Under the pieces are notes generated by a model. It was not told the origin of the DNA and made no database searches. It saw only the letters and a list, made by a program, of their open reading frames with translations. Positions 20,797 through 34,081 of a stretch of DNA of 64,000 nucleotides are shown here, in pieces (the stretch's first letter is position 1; each line of letters begins with the position of its first letter). Source of the DNA: Hemibagrus wyckioides (taxonomy: Eukaryota; Chordata; Actinopteri; Siluriformes; Bagridae); NCBI RefSeq assembly GCF_019097595.1, contig NC_080712.1:18004146-18068145 (forward strand), written 5' to 3'. Both the position numbers and the translations under genes were made by a program.

Positions 20797-23700
20797 AGCC
20801 TGGCAATTAACTGGAGATTAATATCATTCTGATTAGAAATCATTAAACTGTTATATACTTAAGCTTAATTTATATGATACAAAACAATCGGACAGTTATT
20901 GGCTATTGGTTTAAACACAATAGGTTTACGTATGGGCATTTACATATGTTACACTGTTACACTGGGTAAATGATCGCTAATCACTCTATTTCTCTATGCA
21001 AACAGTGTACATGTATTATATATGATGCAGTTCTTTTGAAGGACTATAGTCAATCACTTCTTTCTATAGGCAAGAATTGTTCCCAGCTACTTCACTTATA
21101 TACATGTTCATGAGTGGAAAACACAAGAAAAGAACTCTTGGGACTTTAGACCTCTCACTCCTTCTGCAAATAATTACCTTAATAGGGACATTTCCAAGTT
21201 TTGATGCATCAAGTGCTTATTTTTCCACCCACATAATAGGATCACCTCTTATTAGGATTTGCTATTTTAATGTAATGATGTTTTCTGAGACCCACCAGAT
21301 TACCTCTGAGACCATGGGTTTCCCAGCAAAACACATTAAGGATGAAACTTACACTAGCAGAACCAATTACAACAGTCCTTAGATGTTTATATCATAAATG
21401 TGTCAGGTATGAAAACCCAAAATACACTATAGAGTAAAACATGAAGTACAGCAAAGTGCTGTGGCAAAAGTGCCAAAAGATTTGTGGCTCATAAAGGCTT
21501 GGAATGTGTTCTGTATTTTAAAAAAAGAGCATGAGGCATTTGTGAATCTATTTTTTGCCGAGTACATTTGGCTCGAAGCTGTGAATTTTATTGATTGTGT
21601 GTGTGGAGGCAGTCAAAGTCAGCAACAGCTGAGAACTCTCAGCACTGTCACTTTCCCCAGTATGGTCATCTTCAGAGGACCAAAAATTCTGAACTCAGGT
21701 CCTACATTCCATCATGATTTACCAGTGGTATAGCAGTGATATCAAAGGTTTAATGAATCCCTGATTAGTTATTACTTATTCATTTGCATCATTTTAATAA
21801 AATAAGATTTGTGATCTAAGTCTAAGTCTTAGAGCTGATTGTAACACTCAAAGGCCAGGGGTAATGTAGAGTGGAAACTACCTCATAAAGAGTTAAACAT
21901 GCACTAAAGGAGACCTTAGTTCTTGCACAAGCCTTTGGCAATGATCCACACTTGTCATGATGTCTATCCTGTAAATTCCCATTGCCAAGCCTTTAAAATT
22001 CAATCCAGCCATGTTATATAAAATTACATATGCACATAACAGACAAATCCAGATGACATTAAAGCACATTTTGTTTTCAGTAAAGTGTTTCACTATCTTT
22101 AATAAAATGTTTAAGAAAGTGAAATTAGAATGGGCAAATGAGTTACTCTTTGTTATTTTAAATGTTAATTTGTTCTCCAACGAGAAAACATCTCTTCACA
22201 TTCCACTGCTGCTATAAAGCAGAGTTTGATTTTATGTGCTGCAGTTTATGCAGTGGCCCTCGATTCCAACGTGGTCTCCTGGTGCGAATTTGTAAAACAT
22301 TGTATGAGCCAACTCTTATACTCAATGCTAAAAGTGAAAACTGTTCTATTGGTTGTAGCTTTGTAAACAATCATTCTTTTGAAATCCAACTATATGGTGC
22401 TTTTTGTTGCACCAAAAATATTGTTGGAGATTGGCTTGTCAGTGAAAGAGTAACATTATCCAGTGTTAAAATGGCTGTTAGGAGAAAGAAGAGCTCAATA
22501 GGCTATAGAGATCATCAGAGCACTAACCACACCGGTGGTCGACTAAAACAGACCTGACACAGTCGTATTTATTGATCACCTCCGCCGGAGCATAGGTGAG
22601 TATCAGTGACCTCCTAGTTTAACCTCACAGAGGGAGGTAGACACAGGGGTCATGGCCACAATTTAAACAATATTCTCCCCCACTCTCACTTTCTTCCTCC
22701 TTTGCTTTTACTGCTGCATGCTGGAAAATGTTTGGAAATTCAGATGTCACCACTGAACATGTGGTGCCTAATGCACAGTCAGTAAAAAATAAATGTGACG
22801 TATTAGAAAATGAATTCCTGTGTACAACTATTTCAAATAATAATTGAAGTCCTCCATTAAGTTGGAAAGACTGTTTCTAGTGGAAAATTGTTTAAAATAA
22901 ATATTTAAACCTCACATACCAAAGAACAGTTTCATCTCCTTTTCGGTACTGAGATGACGTTTCAGTCTCCTTGAATGCTGCTTACTCTGAATTGTTCTAA
23001 TTGCTGTCTGGGTAGTTACAAACTGCTGATTTAATTTGTTGTGATGTCTGTTTCTCTGTAGTGAGTTTTTCTTGGCAAGGCTTACACCAGCACCACTGTT
23101 TATAAATGAAAAAACACTGACAATATAAATAGTAGATATTGCTTATATCCAGACATTAGGTAAACAGTGTTGAAGAACTAGAAACTCTAGGTTGCCAAGC
23201 ATGAGACACCATAGGAAATCCGACAGTGGCTATATATTTTATAGGGTTGTGCTATGGAAAGCATTTCCACAAATTTCTGGTACCTTAAGGCTCAATTAAA
23301 GCTTGTTCAGAGCCTGAAGTGAAAGGCTCACTGGATGCAGTTAACCACGGAGCTTCCTTATAAACATGGATTATATTTCAGTTTGAGGGCTTGCATATTC
23401 TTTTATGGATCATGGAGAGCATATGATCCTCATAACATTGTAACAAACTGAAAATCTGACACATCCTGTTGTCAGCTTCATTCTGTATTTGAAAGGCTAT
23501 GGTTATTATTGAAAGTGAAATCATGAAATTTAATGGATTATATCATTGCAAACCTTAAGATGACATCAACCGGCAGAAATGTTTAAAAAAAAAACAACGG
23601 ATTAACATTAAAAAAAATTCAGCTCACCGTAAAAACCTCTAGGGGAATAACCTACTGGTGCTGGCAGGTTTCCAATCCCAGTGTGCTAGTGTACCTTGCC

Positions 23701-24984
23701 TACAGGTGTGGAAATTAAGTTTAAGCGAAGCAAAGCACTTACATTTTGCAAAGCATTAACATACTGAGATAATATTTGCTTTAGGGTGTGGTCTCAGAAA
23801 TCCCTGTTTCACTATGTTTTCAGACTAAGAGCTAACATTGTAACCATCAAATAAAGAAATGCCGCAACCTTGGAAACCAGGAAGAAAAAAAAACCCTGAG
23901 GTCCATACAAAGATGATTGTTAACCAGTATTCCATAGCAAAAAGCCACACATTTGACCATTTGTGTTTTAGAATTGCTTGTTTGCATTGCTTTTAGTGAT
24001 TTCATATTGGTAGTTTATCTACCAATTACGTTTTAAGGAATGCAGAATGATACGGACATAATCTAATCCATATGGTGAATGCACACTGGATATTCGCTGA
24101 CATGCAAGCATTCGTTCTAGCGTTATAAAGGCTAAAATAATATGAATGGATGAAATACATACATAGGGAGCCAAGAGAAATAAACAGGAGAGCAGGGGCA
24201 TGTGGAGCTGAGGGTGCACCACGGTTCTTCACAGCCAATCTCTCACACTTGTGCAACACTAGCATAAGCAGGATGAAAGGGAACTGTTCTGAACAGGACA
24301 GTCAGCCTGTTATTACATATAAGATAAATCAAACATTGGCCATGCTCACTTGGTGGTTTTCTGTAGATTACAGAGTTTACCAGAGGATTAATTTTTTCTA
24401 TTCAGTGACTTGTTGGTCACGTCAAGAAGAAAACAGGGCAGGTTACGTTTTTATTGTTTTAGGATTAATCTGTCTAGTCAGGTGTGAATCTGCATGTGTT
24501 GGTTGAACCTGATAATTATATGCCATTATTTATGCCTCGATATATTTTTGCATTATGAAAAACACTCTTCATTTATTATCAAGGCATGTCTAACAGTGGT
24601 ATGTTCAGACTTGAGAAAAATCACACCAAATATTGCAGGAAAACCTGGCATCTTATGTGTTCCTTGGTGCAAGATGAACAGTAACAGATCACAATTGTAT
24701 GGCTTTATACTGTGCATAAATATTCACCCCTTACATGTTGCCCACATTTAGTCATTTTACAACTTGAACTTTTGTGGGATTAGTAGCCATGAAGCTGCAC
24801 ATACATAACTGTATGTAGAGGAAAAAGACAACATAGTTTGCAAACTTATTAACAATAAAAAAAAGTAAACTAAACCCCAGTTAATAGAATTCCCTATATT
24901 AGTTAGTGTACCATCAGAAGTCAAATACACTATATCGGCTTTTGTAGCTAAGACAACTTACTTTAAGCCTTTATCTCTGTGTTA
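20797..24984. other. Intergenic, no gene recognised
   Basis: No transposon ends or domains were recognised. ORFs of 80-131 codons at 21077-21382, 21461-21733 and 22162-22557 lack domain motifs and splice context. Confidence 0.45.
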
Positions 24985-25124
24985 TTTTATGTAGCTCAAT
25001 GTTGTTTCATGTAGCACCATGTTTCTGGAGAAACGTTGTTTAGTTTCACTATGTAATGAGTCAACTTTTTATGGTTGAAATGACAATAAAAGCTTCTTGA
25101 CACTTGACTTGACTTGACTTGACT
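24985..25124 (+). mobile_element. LINE/SINE 3' tail with (CTTGA)n
   Basis: CATGTAGCACCATGTTTCTG and TGGTTGAAATGACAATAAAAGC end in a run of about four TTGAC units. This is the 3' end layout of a teleost non-LTR element: a unique 3' UTR followed by short tandem repeats. No ORF is kept. Confidence 0.6.
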
Positions 25125-25188
25125 AGATTGTGTCTTATCTTATTGATAATGTTATTATCCCATACAAGAGTTAGTCCCACCCATTATT

Positions 25189-25385
25189 GTTGTAATAATC
25201 ACCACTCTTCTGGGAAAGCTTTCCATTAGATTTTAGATTGTGGCTGTGGGGATTTACCCATTCAACAAGAGCATTAGTGAGGTCAGGCACTGTTGTTGGG
25301 CAAAGAGTCCTGGCACATAGTCTGCGTTCCAGTTCATCCCAGAGGTGTTCAGTGAGGTTGAGGTCAGGGCTTTGTGCAGGCCTCT
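25189..25385 (+). mobile_element. Fragment of a dispersed fish DNA-transposon-like repeat
   Basis: TCTGGGAAAGCTTTCCATTA, AACAAGAGCATTAGTGAGGT, and GTTCAGTGAGGTTGAGGTCA with GGGCTTTGTGCAGGCC match a repeat I recall as common in fish genomes. Only one part is present and no ends are visible. It breaks at about 25385 into an A tract. Confidence 0.5.
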
Positions 25386-26420
25386 TGGAAAAAAAAAACT
25401 AAACAAATAGCCTCAGGAACAAAACACTGATTATGCCCTAGAGTACCATTAAATGCATTATTAAAATAACAGCAATATGCCACAACCATGACTAGAGCAG
25501 GCTGTTCACTACAGCCAGTAAATGGGGTAAGAGGGGATTAAAGAAGCAACTGAGAGATCTTGAGAGATTTGTTTAAAATGCATATAGCATTGTTAAAAGC
25601 AACTTAAGCTTGATATGATCAATTAAAGCTGCATTGATTACACAGAAGAAATAAACCTGTCAGAAAAGTAATTTGAGGTTAATAGTTGGGATGGCAAGAC
25701 TTGGCATCTGCTTCCACACCACCGATAACCAATGATGTCTTCAAATTATCATTAAAGATTTTTTGAATATTAATGCTATTTCCAACTTTTGATTATGTTA
25801 TAAACAGCTGTGGCTATTAAACATGCAAGAGTATAAATTAATTCTTACAATATTCATATTTATGCTTTAGGTCATGTAAGACATGTGCCAGAGACTAGAC
25901 CATTCTCTGAGAAATATTACCTGAGAACATGTGCATATAAGAAATGCTGTTCAGATAACTCCTGTGGAGTGTGATAATCAGCCTCACACACTGAGGGAAT
26001 AGAAGAACAGCAAGCGGCACTCGTCCTCTGATTGACAAGCCACACAACTCTTTTGCGGCATTTTTTTTGGCCGGGGTTTAGTTGTCTTTAGGCTGTGTAC
26101 AAACATGCTATAGTGTTGTTTTAGTTCCAGTGGCTGATGTTGCATAGCGAGAACATTTTTAAACCAAATGTCTACTGGGATTTTCTACAGCTTTCTTCTG
26201 TTTAAATATTTAAAGTGACCACAGTCTGAAGCACATTTTAGATCTTAGATGGCAAAATATAAACCATGGCCCATTTTTCTAAGAAAATTATATATTTATC
26301 CATCTTCTCTCAATTTATTTGTAGTCAATTAATCACTACTTATTGATTCCCCATGAGTCTTCATAAACATAAGCAGTTGTTGAAAGTGGTAGTTTTCTAG
26401 CACAAATTGAAATAAATGTA
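25386..26420. other. Intergenic, no gene recognised
   Basis: AT-rich DNA with short ORFs only. Confidence 0.5.
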
Positions 26421-26458
26421 GAAAGAAATGTAGAAAGAAAGAAAGAAATAAAGAAATA

Positions 26459-26502
<44 letters not shown>

Positions 26503-26503
26503 A
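26421..26503. repeat. (GAAA)n microsatellite
   Basis: About 20 GAAA units, imperfect in the first part. The 76-codon Phe/Ser/Leu-rich minus ORF over it is an artefact of the repeat. Confidence 0.95.
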
Positions 26504-28827
26504 GTTACTAATTGTTATTAGATTTATTTCTGTTGTTGGATATGTCTTGATGGACGGATGATGCATTATATACTAGTGTATCTTGCTTTATAATATAATA
26601 TACTACAATACATTAATACACAGACATTGTGTATGTATAAATTCTAAAGCACAAACATATCCTGGCATGATTTAAGAGCATCATTTCATCTCATGAACCA
26701 CAAAAAACTGTATTTAATGTTTTTGCCATATTCATGACATTATTGGAAATATAAATGGGGATTTTGTTTTCTTTGTTTTTGATCTCTGGAAAGCTTGAAC
26801 AAAATTAGCTTATTAATACAATGGATTATTGCCCACTTTTTTTTAAACCCCTTGATTTATTATTGTACTAACTGAAGAGAACCCACAGTGCTAAACTACA
26901 AAGTGATGTAATATAATGTAATGTAAAGTATTATATTAAATAAACATGCATAGAAATGAATGCATTGCATTAGGATAAAGGTTAAATACACGTCAGCTTA
27001 AGTGGCGTGAGGGAGTGTTGAAATGAATAAAAGTCTAATTAAATATAATTGGGATTATATAAATTGACTATGCAAACAGTACACAAGAGTTCACAAGAGA
27101 AGAACAACAATGTACACAAGAACAAGGAAAAATGACTTTATGAAAAGATCACAGGAAACAGATAGGCTCCGCAAACCTCAACATATGTTGCAAAGTGACA
27201 TTAGTGCTGATAAGCTTTATTTATCCATGTGGTTTTTATACGGCTATAAAACACCCAGCAGTAGACAGACACATCATGCCTCCCTCGTGTACTAAAGTGC
27301 TGAAACTTGTGCCTATGATGCGCATTTCCTGGCCCGAGACTCTATGCCCTGAAACCCTATAAGCTCCTGGAGGCCCCTAAACACAACACATAAAACACTC
27401 CACTCCTTTGACTGACATCGATGCTGAGAGATTTGAAGCTCTTTGATCCCATAGGTTAAGAAAAATGGTCTCTTCTTTTTAAGTGTTAAAGTACTGATTT
27501 GCGAGTGTAGATGGATTTGCCATTGTAAGAGATTAACTTGTGCCCTCCTTTATATAAGCAGAAATGCTTATAGCATTTTATCTGCATACTTATCAAGGCA
27601 AAACATAGTGGCAGGGATGCTTAGTAGTTAAGCAAACAGTGATAAACAATGAATGGTGAGATGAACCTTCATGTTTGGGTTCACTGACTGACAGGACACA
27701 AAGTAAAGCTTCTGTCCTCTGACTCTGGTAAAAGCCACCCTCGCTCACAGGGCAGTAAAACAATCAGGCTGTGCCATATCTTCCCCTCATCAGCCAGAAG
27801 GGAATGTTAACATCTCTCAGTGTCGCAGCATTCCTCGCTCTTTGCTGTGGTTTAATGGGGAACCCTGTGGACAGCTAAGAGCGCTATGGTTTACAGAGGA
27901 AATTGAAGCCTAACCCCAGTTAAGGAACCAAGTATTTTCTTTGTGCCATTAACAGTCAGGGATTTCATTACTCAAACTCAACACTAATCACTTCCACAAA
28001 CACCTAAAAAACTCACAGAACTGTAGAAACTGATATTCGTCAACTTCATGCTTTCAAAATGGCTGTGTTCTGTTAGATGTGATGATAAAGTAAGAAAATG
28101 TCTTTTGCCAGGAATGGAAATTACTGGAGTAATTACACTTCGTTACTGTAGTTTAATCCCACTTTTATAAATTTGCACTTTACTCAAGTATTATTTAAAT
28201 TGAATACTTATACTCAAATACATTATCGAAAGAAAAAAACTCCCCCCCTTTCTCTATCACCACAAGATTTTATTCATATTTTTTCCTAGGAAGAGTTCTG
28301 TTGCTGAAGGTTACTGATTCATACAGGATGAGATGTCTCATTTGCCCCCCACATAAACAATATCAGCCTTTAAAATTCACCTTCAATTCTAAAGTATTGT
28401 GTTGAATAATGTTACTTTGAAATTTGTAAATTAGTTTGCTGTGAATTTATGACTGCTTAGCGAACTAGCTGGTAATGCAGGGGCAGGCATGATGCACTTG
28501 TGGACAGCTCTATGCATCAGGTAAAAATATTTACCCCGTACTCTGGAAAACTTGCTTAAGTTTAAATGTAGGTAAGTTTTGACTTTCACTCAAGTAGACT
28601 TTTGCATCCATACTTTTAGTATGCTTTTAACACAGTATATGTTATTTTACATATATGCTTATTAAGTAAAGTTACTTCTTACCTTTTCCACTTCACTCAG
28701 TATCTCAGTTAAGCTCCATTATAGTTCTGCTGTATAAGGGAAAAAGGTCTAAACCCTTATGTGCATATGCGAGATGTCAGATATGTTCTGACATAACCTT
28801 TGCCACCATGGGATGTTCATAGATATT
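26504..28827. other. Intergenic, no gene recognised
   Basis: AT-rich on the left. The stretch at about 27260-27920 is more base-balanced and complex, but no coding frame is supported. Confidence 0.45.
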
Positions 28828-29016
28828 TCAATGTGTTTGCTTAGTTTTGTAAACACCTTTAGCATGTTCCATCTTCATTCCACCAGCTGCACAAATATGA
28901 ATTGGTCGACCCAAAGGGGATATGTATTTCAATTCTTGTGCAAGGATAAAGTCAATGGCTGAGAGTCCTTGTCCAGACAGAGGTTCATTTTCAATGTGTG
29001 TTCCCGGAAGCACTTT
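28828..29016 (-). CDS. Orphan protein-like ORF, candidate terminal exon
   Basis: I do not recognise this product. A minus-strand frame reads LPGTHIENEPLSGQGLSAID, then ILAQELKYISPLGRPIHICA and AGGMKMEHAKGVYKTKQTH to a TGA. The composition is protein-like, not low complexity. The frame opens directly after CTGACTTTTTTTAG, a plausible splice acceptor, and there is no ATG at its start. This suggests a 3'-terminal exon or a fragment of a retroposed gene or element. No poly(A) signal is obvious just downstream and no partner exon was found. A chance ORF of about 60 codons is possible. Confidence 0.25.
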   Translation of the reverse strand, partial: KVLPGTHIENEPLSGQGLSAIDFILAQELKYISPLGRPIHICAAGGMKMEHAKGVYKTKQTH

Positions 29017-32000
29017 CTAAAAAAAGTCAGATGTTAATTTAGTGTACTATTTATAAAAAATAATAAATGGGTATGTGGAAAACGGTGTTATTCTTGGATT
29101 TAGACATGGCAGTTATACATGACTACCAGAGATTTACTGCATCTGTTATATTAAGGATGATTATGAAGAGCACATTTATTAATAGATATCTGTGCTATTT
29201 ATATCAACTTATAACCCTGGATGCAGAATTCCCATGGAATCATTCACAAAGAGATAAAAAAAACCGAAAAAACATATTAAGAAACTAGGAATTGCAGTGT
29301 AACAAACAAGACCTTCGAGTGAAACAGGAAAACACATGAATCACATTTTAACACCTGAGCTTATTACATGAGTACAGAGCTACTCATCATAAAACCCGGG
29401 TGAGTAAACAACGATCATTTTCCTGTTTCGTGCAAACACAGGTTTTCATGTCTAGAGAGCTGTTGTGGAATGTGAGGGTAAATTGACCTTTCATGTGGTC
29501 AGTCACTTAGTTTATGGCTTTATGTCTCTTGTAATGATCATAGCCTCTTCCCCTGCCACTTTCCCCCCTCTTCTCCAGGAGTGCTTATCTCCTCACTGAC
29601 CCATCATCAAATCTTTTTTGAAGAGGCACAAATAAACAAAGGGCTTCACAAAGTGCACATCTGTGGTATGTCACCAGGCATCATGCTTTATCTGAGATTG
29701 ATCCTGGAAATTGGCCGATGAGGATCCTGGTTGCTGATCAGAGTCCACTGTGCAGCGCGAGAAAGCGTGCTGAGGTTAGTTTGCTCCCACAGCCCCAGAA
29801 CAGCAGGGAATCAGATAGACGCAAACAGCTACACAAGTCCCAGGCTAGAAAACAGCTGCGCAATAAAGAGCTTATTACAGCCAGTGAAGGGAGCATTTCA
29901 CTCTTAAAAAGAACATTACCAGCAGGGAATAAGGATCAGATCAACAACAGCAAAAAAATATGGACATTTTTATTGTTCTAAGTATTGAATCACTTTTCCA
30001 AAGTATATGGATATGGTTTACCACCATCAATCATCAAAAACATCCTCTTAAAACATTCATTTAAATTACAGTGCTCAGGAGATGTGCCATTGTCTCTGTA
30101 ACAGAAAACTGACATTGTTTGGTAAATATAACTTGCTCCAGATTAAATAACCTTTGCCAAATCACGGCTGGATTATTGAAAACAGCTCCTTCAAAATTGC
30201 ATCCGCACAATACTTGGTGTGAGAAGATGCTTACTGAACGCAGTCCTTAACTTCACTCTAACACCTGGACTGGGGTCACTGAGAGACACTTCTTGTGCTT
30301 CCTGTGGCATTCTGTTACGTTTTTAGAAGCAATCCAAGGTGCTTGAGGTGATCCTCAGTACAGATGGTTTTAATAAGATTCTCACAATGGCACTCCTCAA
30401 TATAAAGCGTTCTCCATCATCGCTGGCTGCTTGTGTTACAGATTACTGGCCAGTTAAAATTCTGAAATGACATCGCAGAGGCCACTTCCACCATCCGTTT
30501 CACAGCCTGTTGGTTCTCACCATGCTGTAATTCATACCACATGGAGCTACAGCCTGCCTGTGCCTTTGCCTGATAAAAGCCAAATTCTAATCACTTAGAG
30601 CATTGCCAAGCCGTTCCTTTTTGTCCTCCAGTAAATCGCATTGTGACACTGGGCAGCCTGTGGTGGGGAAAAAAGAAGCAGAAGTTCGCTCAAGGGCTAT
30701 GACCCTCTGCAAACAGGTTTATTCTTCGTCGTGTTTTAATGGGATTCAAGTCAGTGGACAACAGCTGAAACCCAGGCATTCACAGGCCTGAGTTTCTGAA
30801 ACAGGCCCGCTACTAAAAACATCAGATTATTTTCCCAGCAGGCATTCTGGACTATTATAATTTGTTTTAATGGGGCTGAATTTGAAATAAACGGCTTTTC
30901 CTTACATTTGTCTGAAATAAAAGCAGGAGAGTGAAAGAAAATGCCAAAAAGGAAGAAAGCCTTATTTTACATTCACCCATAGAACCCCCAAAATGCACAT
31001 CCAGCCTGCTGCTACAATGACAGCTTTTGTGTTGTAAGTCAGGGGTTAACAGAATTCTGTCAGTATCCGGAGACGACTCTTCTCCATCCAGTGAAGTGGT
31101 ATCCAAGCATTTCTTTCTTGTGTTCGTCTTTGAGGCCTAACAAGAAGGCCTCTTTTTGTGTGCAACAGGCCAACAACGACACCCTTTTGAACAAAACCTT
31201 GCTGGCCAGATGGATTTCCCCAACTCTAAAAACAACCAAAGGCTAGAATCTACTATCTCTTTGTACTTTATCAATATGAAAGCAATGGTAAAGTGGGGAC
31301 TGATTTGGAGATATAGACACTCGTTGTAAATTCCTCCCACAAAAAGTGTCTGCCAACGACATTAGCTAATGTCTTCACACCATAACCGTGCAAACCATAT
31401 ATTATGTACTTCCCACAACAGCCTGCTTTTCTTTGGGCTGCCTTGTCAGCGCTGCATAATTCAAGTTTGCATTGCTATATCAGGTCAAGGATCTTCGTTC
31501 CTCTGGTCAGAGCTCTTGCTGTGTGAGAGGAGTGGGCACTGTCAGCACCTTCTGGCTGCCAGTTGGCATCATCATCTTTTCAGGCAATGGCTACATGACA
31601 AGATTTTTAAATTGCTCATAATAAAGACTTTGGCTTAGACACTATGGTGTTACTGTTTGATTTATTTGGAGTGATAGACATACTCAGATATTTCATACTG
31701 AACTCAACAGGTAATGAATAAAGTAATATTTGGTGAATAATGTGGGTGACGGTGAAACATTTGATTAAATTTCTATTTCTATTTAGAGTAACTTTGAATA
31801 AGATGTAGCTATTGTTTGAAATATTAATAAACATTTATTTCTGAATAAATAATTAAAACAAAAAAAATATATTGTTCCAACACCTAATAAACTGAACACA
31901 TCAGATAAAGAATAAATTAACAGTTGCTAAACAATGTGGACTATTAATGAATTGCAGTATGAATCGTACATATCTCTCGATAAAATGTAATTTGCTGTAA

Positions 32001-32515
32001 AACTGTGCAAAGCGAGGATGTTGGTGGTTGGTGGTGCCTGGTTGTCTTGTTTGGTGGGTTTATGACCTCCGGATCGGAAATGTTGCCAGGTCTGGTCCCT
32101 GTGCATGCACAGCGGAGGGGCAAGTTGAAAAGTGCACATATTTAAGCCTCCCCCTCTCTTCTACAATAGCAACATCAAAGAGCACATGCAGGGATGCAAA
32201 TTGGTGTTAAGTGGAGGACCTCCTGTGGATGCTTGCCCTCTCCATCATGATAAGAACATGAGGAAATCTGGATGGGATTTTATGGAGGCCACCACACAGG
32301 AGCTGGGGGCTTCAACCATGCCAGATTGCTGATTCATGCCGAAGTGCATTCTCGCATACCTAACACGCACAGCTGGTTAAACATCAGAATCGTGCCAACT
32401 CTATAGTCATACCACATCACCTGGACCATGACAGCCAAACATTCACATCTGCCTCTACCAAACGGCCAATCTGATTATCTCAGTATTAATGAGATAATAG
32501 GGAGCAGGCAAAAGA

Positions 32516-32550
32516 ACACCACCACCACCACCAGCAACAACAACAACAAT
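32516..32550. repeat. (CAC)n(AAC)n trinucleotide run
   Basis: CACCACCACCACCACCAG followed by CAACAACAACAACAAT. Confidence 0.8.
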
Positions 32551-34050
32551 ATTAATGAGATTGTACAATGAGCAGTGATGGTTGTTTACATACAAATCAT
32601 TTGAAAATGATTGTGAATGGATTTTAAACTAATCTTTTTTCTTTAATAAAATGATTAAAAAATTGATGTAGGTCATATTAATTTTGTGCTGAACTAATTA
32701 ATACATTCTGAATGATTACAGACTAAACTAAAGGAATCTCTGTCATAGGAACTGAATGTTACTACACAGTTGTGATTTCTGTAACTTTATTATTGGAATC
32801 ATTTGTCTAAACAAAATAAAATGTGATGGCTTTGCTTTTGCTTTCTGTACTACTAATAATAATCTGCTGATAAGACATAGAATAACACACTGAGAAATGC
32901 GAGAGTATATTTATGTGTATATGTAGACACCACTGAGGCAATTACACACTTTGAATCTCTCTTGAACCTCAGGATATATGTGACATGGCAGATGGAACTT
33001 CTTCCCATCTTCCAAACCCACTCAGAATGGTGACTCAAGAAAAAAAAAAGTGAAAAGACATTGCAGCAGAGTTAATTGAGAACAGAGCGTGTCCGTGAGC
33101 GGCTAATCAAACACAGCTCTGGAAACAGTGGAGACAACCTCCGCTTACCCTCATTCCTCTCTGATTTCTTTGTCTCTATCTCTATCTCATTCTCACTGTC
33201 TCTGTGGAGTTGAGTCTGGATGGTGTGGCATTTGGAGAAGTAACCAGAGTACTCAGTTCCAAGGTAGAAGAATGAGCTGAGAAACTACCACAACTTTGCA
33301 ACACTTTCCATGTTTTAAAACTGTTGTGCATGCAAAATTAAGAACCACACAAAACTGGAGGGAAAACAATCAAGTCATATTAAACAATGAAGCCATTTTG
33401 TGTAAACAGAGCTCCCCAAAATGGATGTTGGTAATGTCCAAAGTGCTCAACGACGCAGAGGCGAGCACATAGTAATGGAGTGCCGTCCTGAGAAATTATT
33501 ATCACCCTTCTATTTCCATCACACACTGAAAAAGAGGCCTATTAGATAGTATCTAAATGCAACCACAATCTAGCCTGTCACCAAGTCAGAAACAACTAAA
33601 AAATTCTCCAATCTCTTTAATATAAAATCCATTTTGGAACAAAATTGGAATAAATCCAAAATGCAAGAACAGAAAAAAAGGGGGGAAAAAGCTGAAAGCT
33701 CTTTTCTTTAAGTGGTCTTGATGGACAGCTACTGCCTGCAGACAGATGCACCTACAACAGACCCATAAACTCTTTTATTTTTAAGATGATGCCAAAAAGT
33801 GCTGTAAAGTGATAACAGATGCCAATTTATTGAGCACACAGCACTAAATCCTGAGTGTTGGCTATGAGAAAGAGAGGGTGTGATGGACAGCAACACACAA
33901 CCCTGCAAAAGACTCTGTATTGTTCTTTGAGAGAAAGAGCTTTACCTATACACTTTCACTGACACATGCAGAGCCCATCAACTGTGTCAACAAGGCTTGT
34001 CAGAGGGATCAGCCAAGCTGTTTTACCTGTGATCTTAACCGAATTTAGTC

Positions 34051-34081
34051 TAAGCTGATCTCTAAGCTGATCTCTAAGCTT
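34051..34081. repeat. 12-bp tandem repeat
   Basis: About 2.5 copies of CTAAGCTGATCT in a row. Confidence 0.75.

Noticed and set aside
22162..22557. 131-codon plus-strand ORF
   Set aside because: No domain, no conserved motif and no splice or promoter context.
26336..26566. Phe/Ser/Leu-repeat ORF
   Set aside because: It is a direct translation of the (GAAA)n microsatellite on the minus strand.
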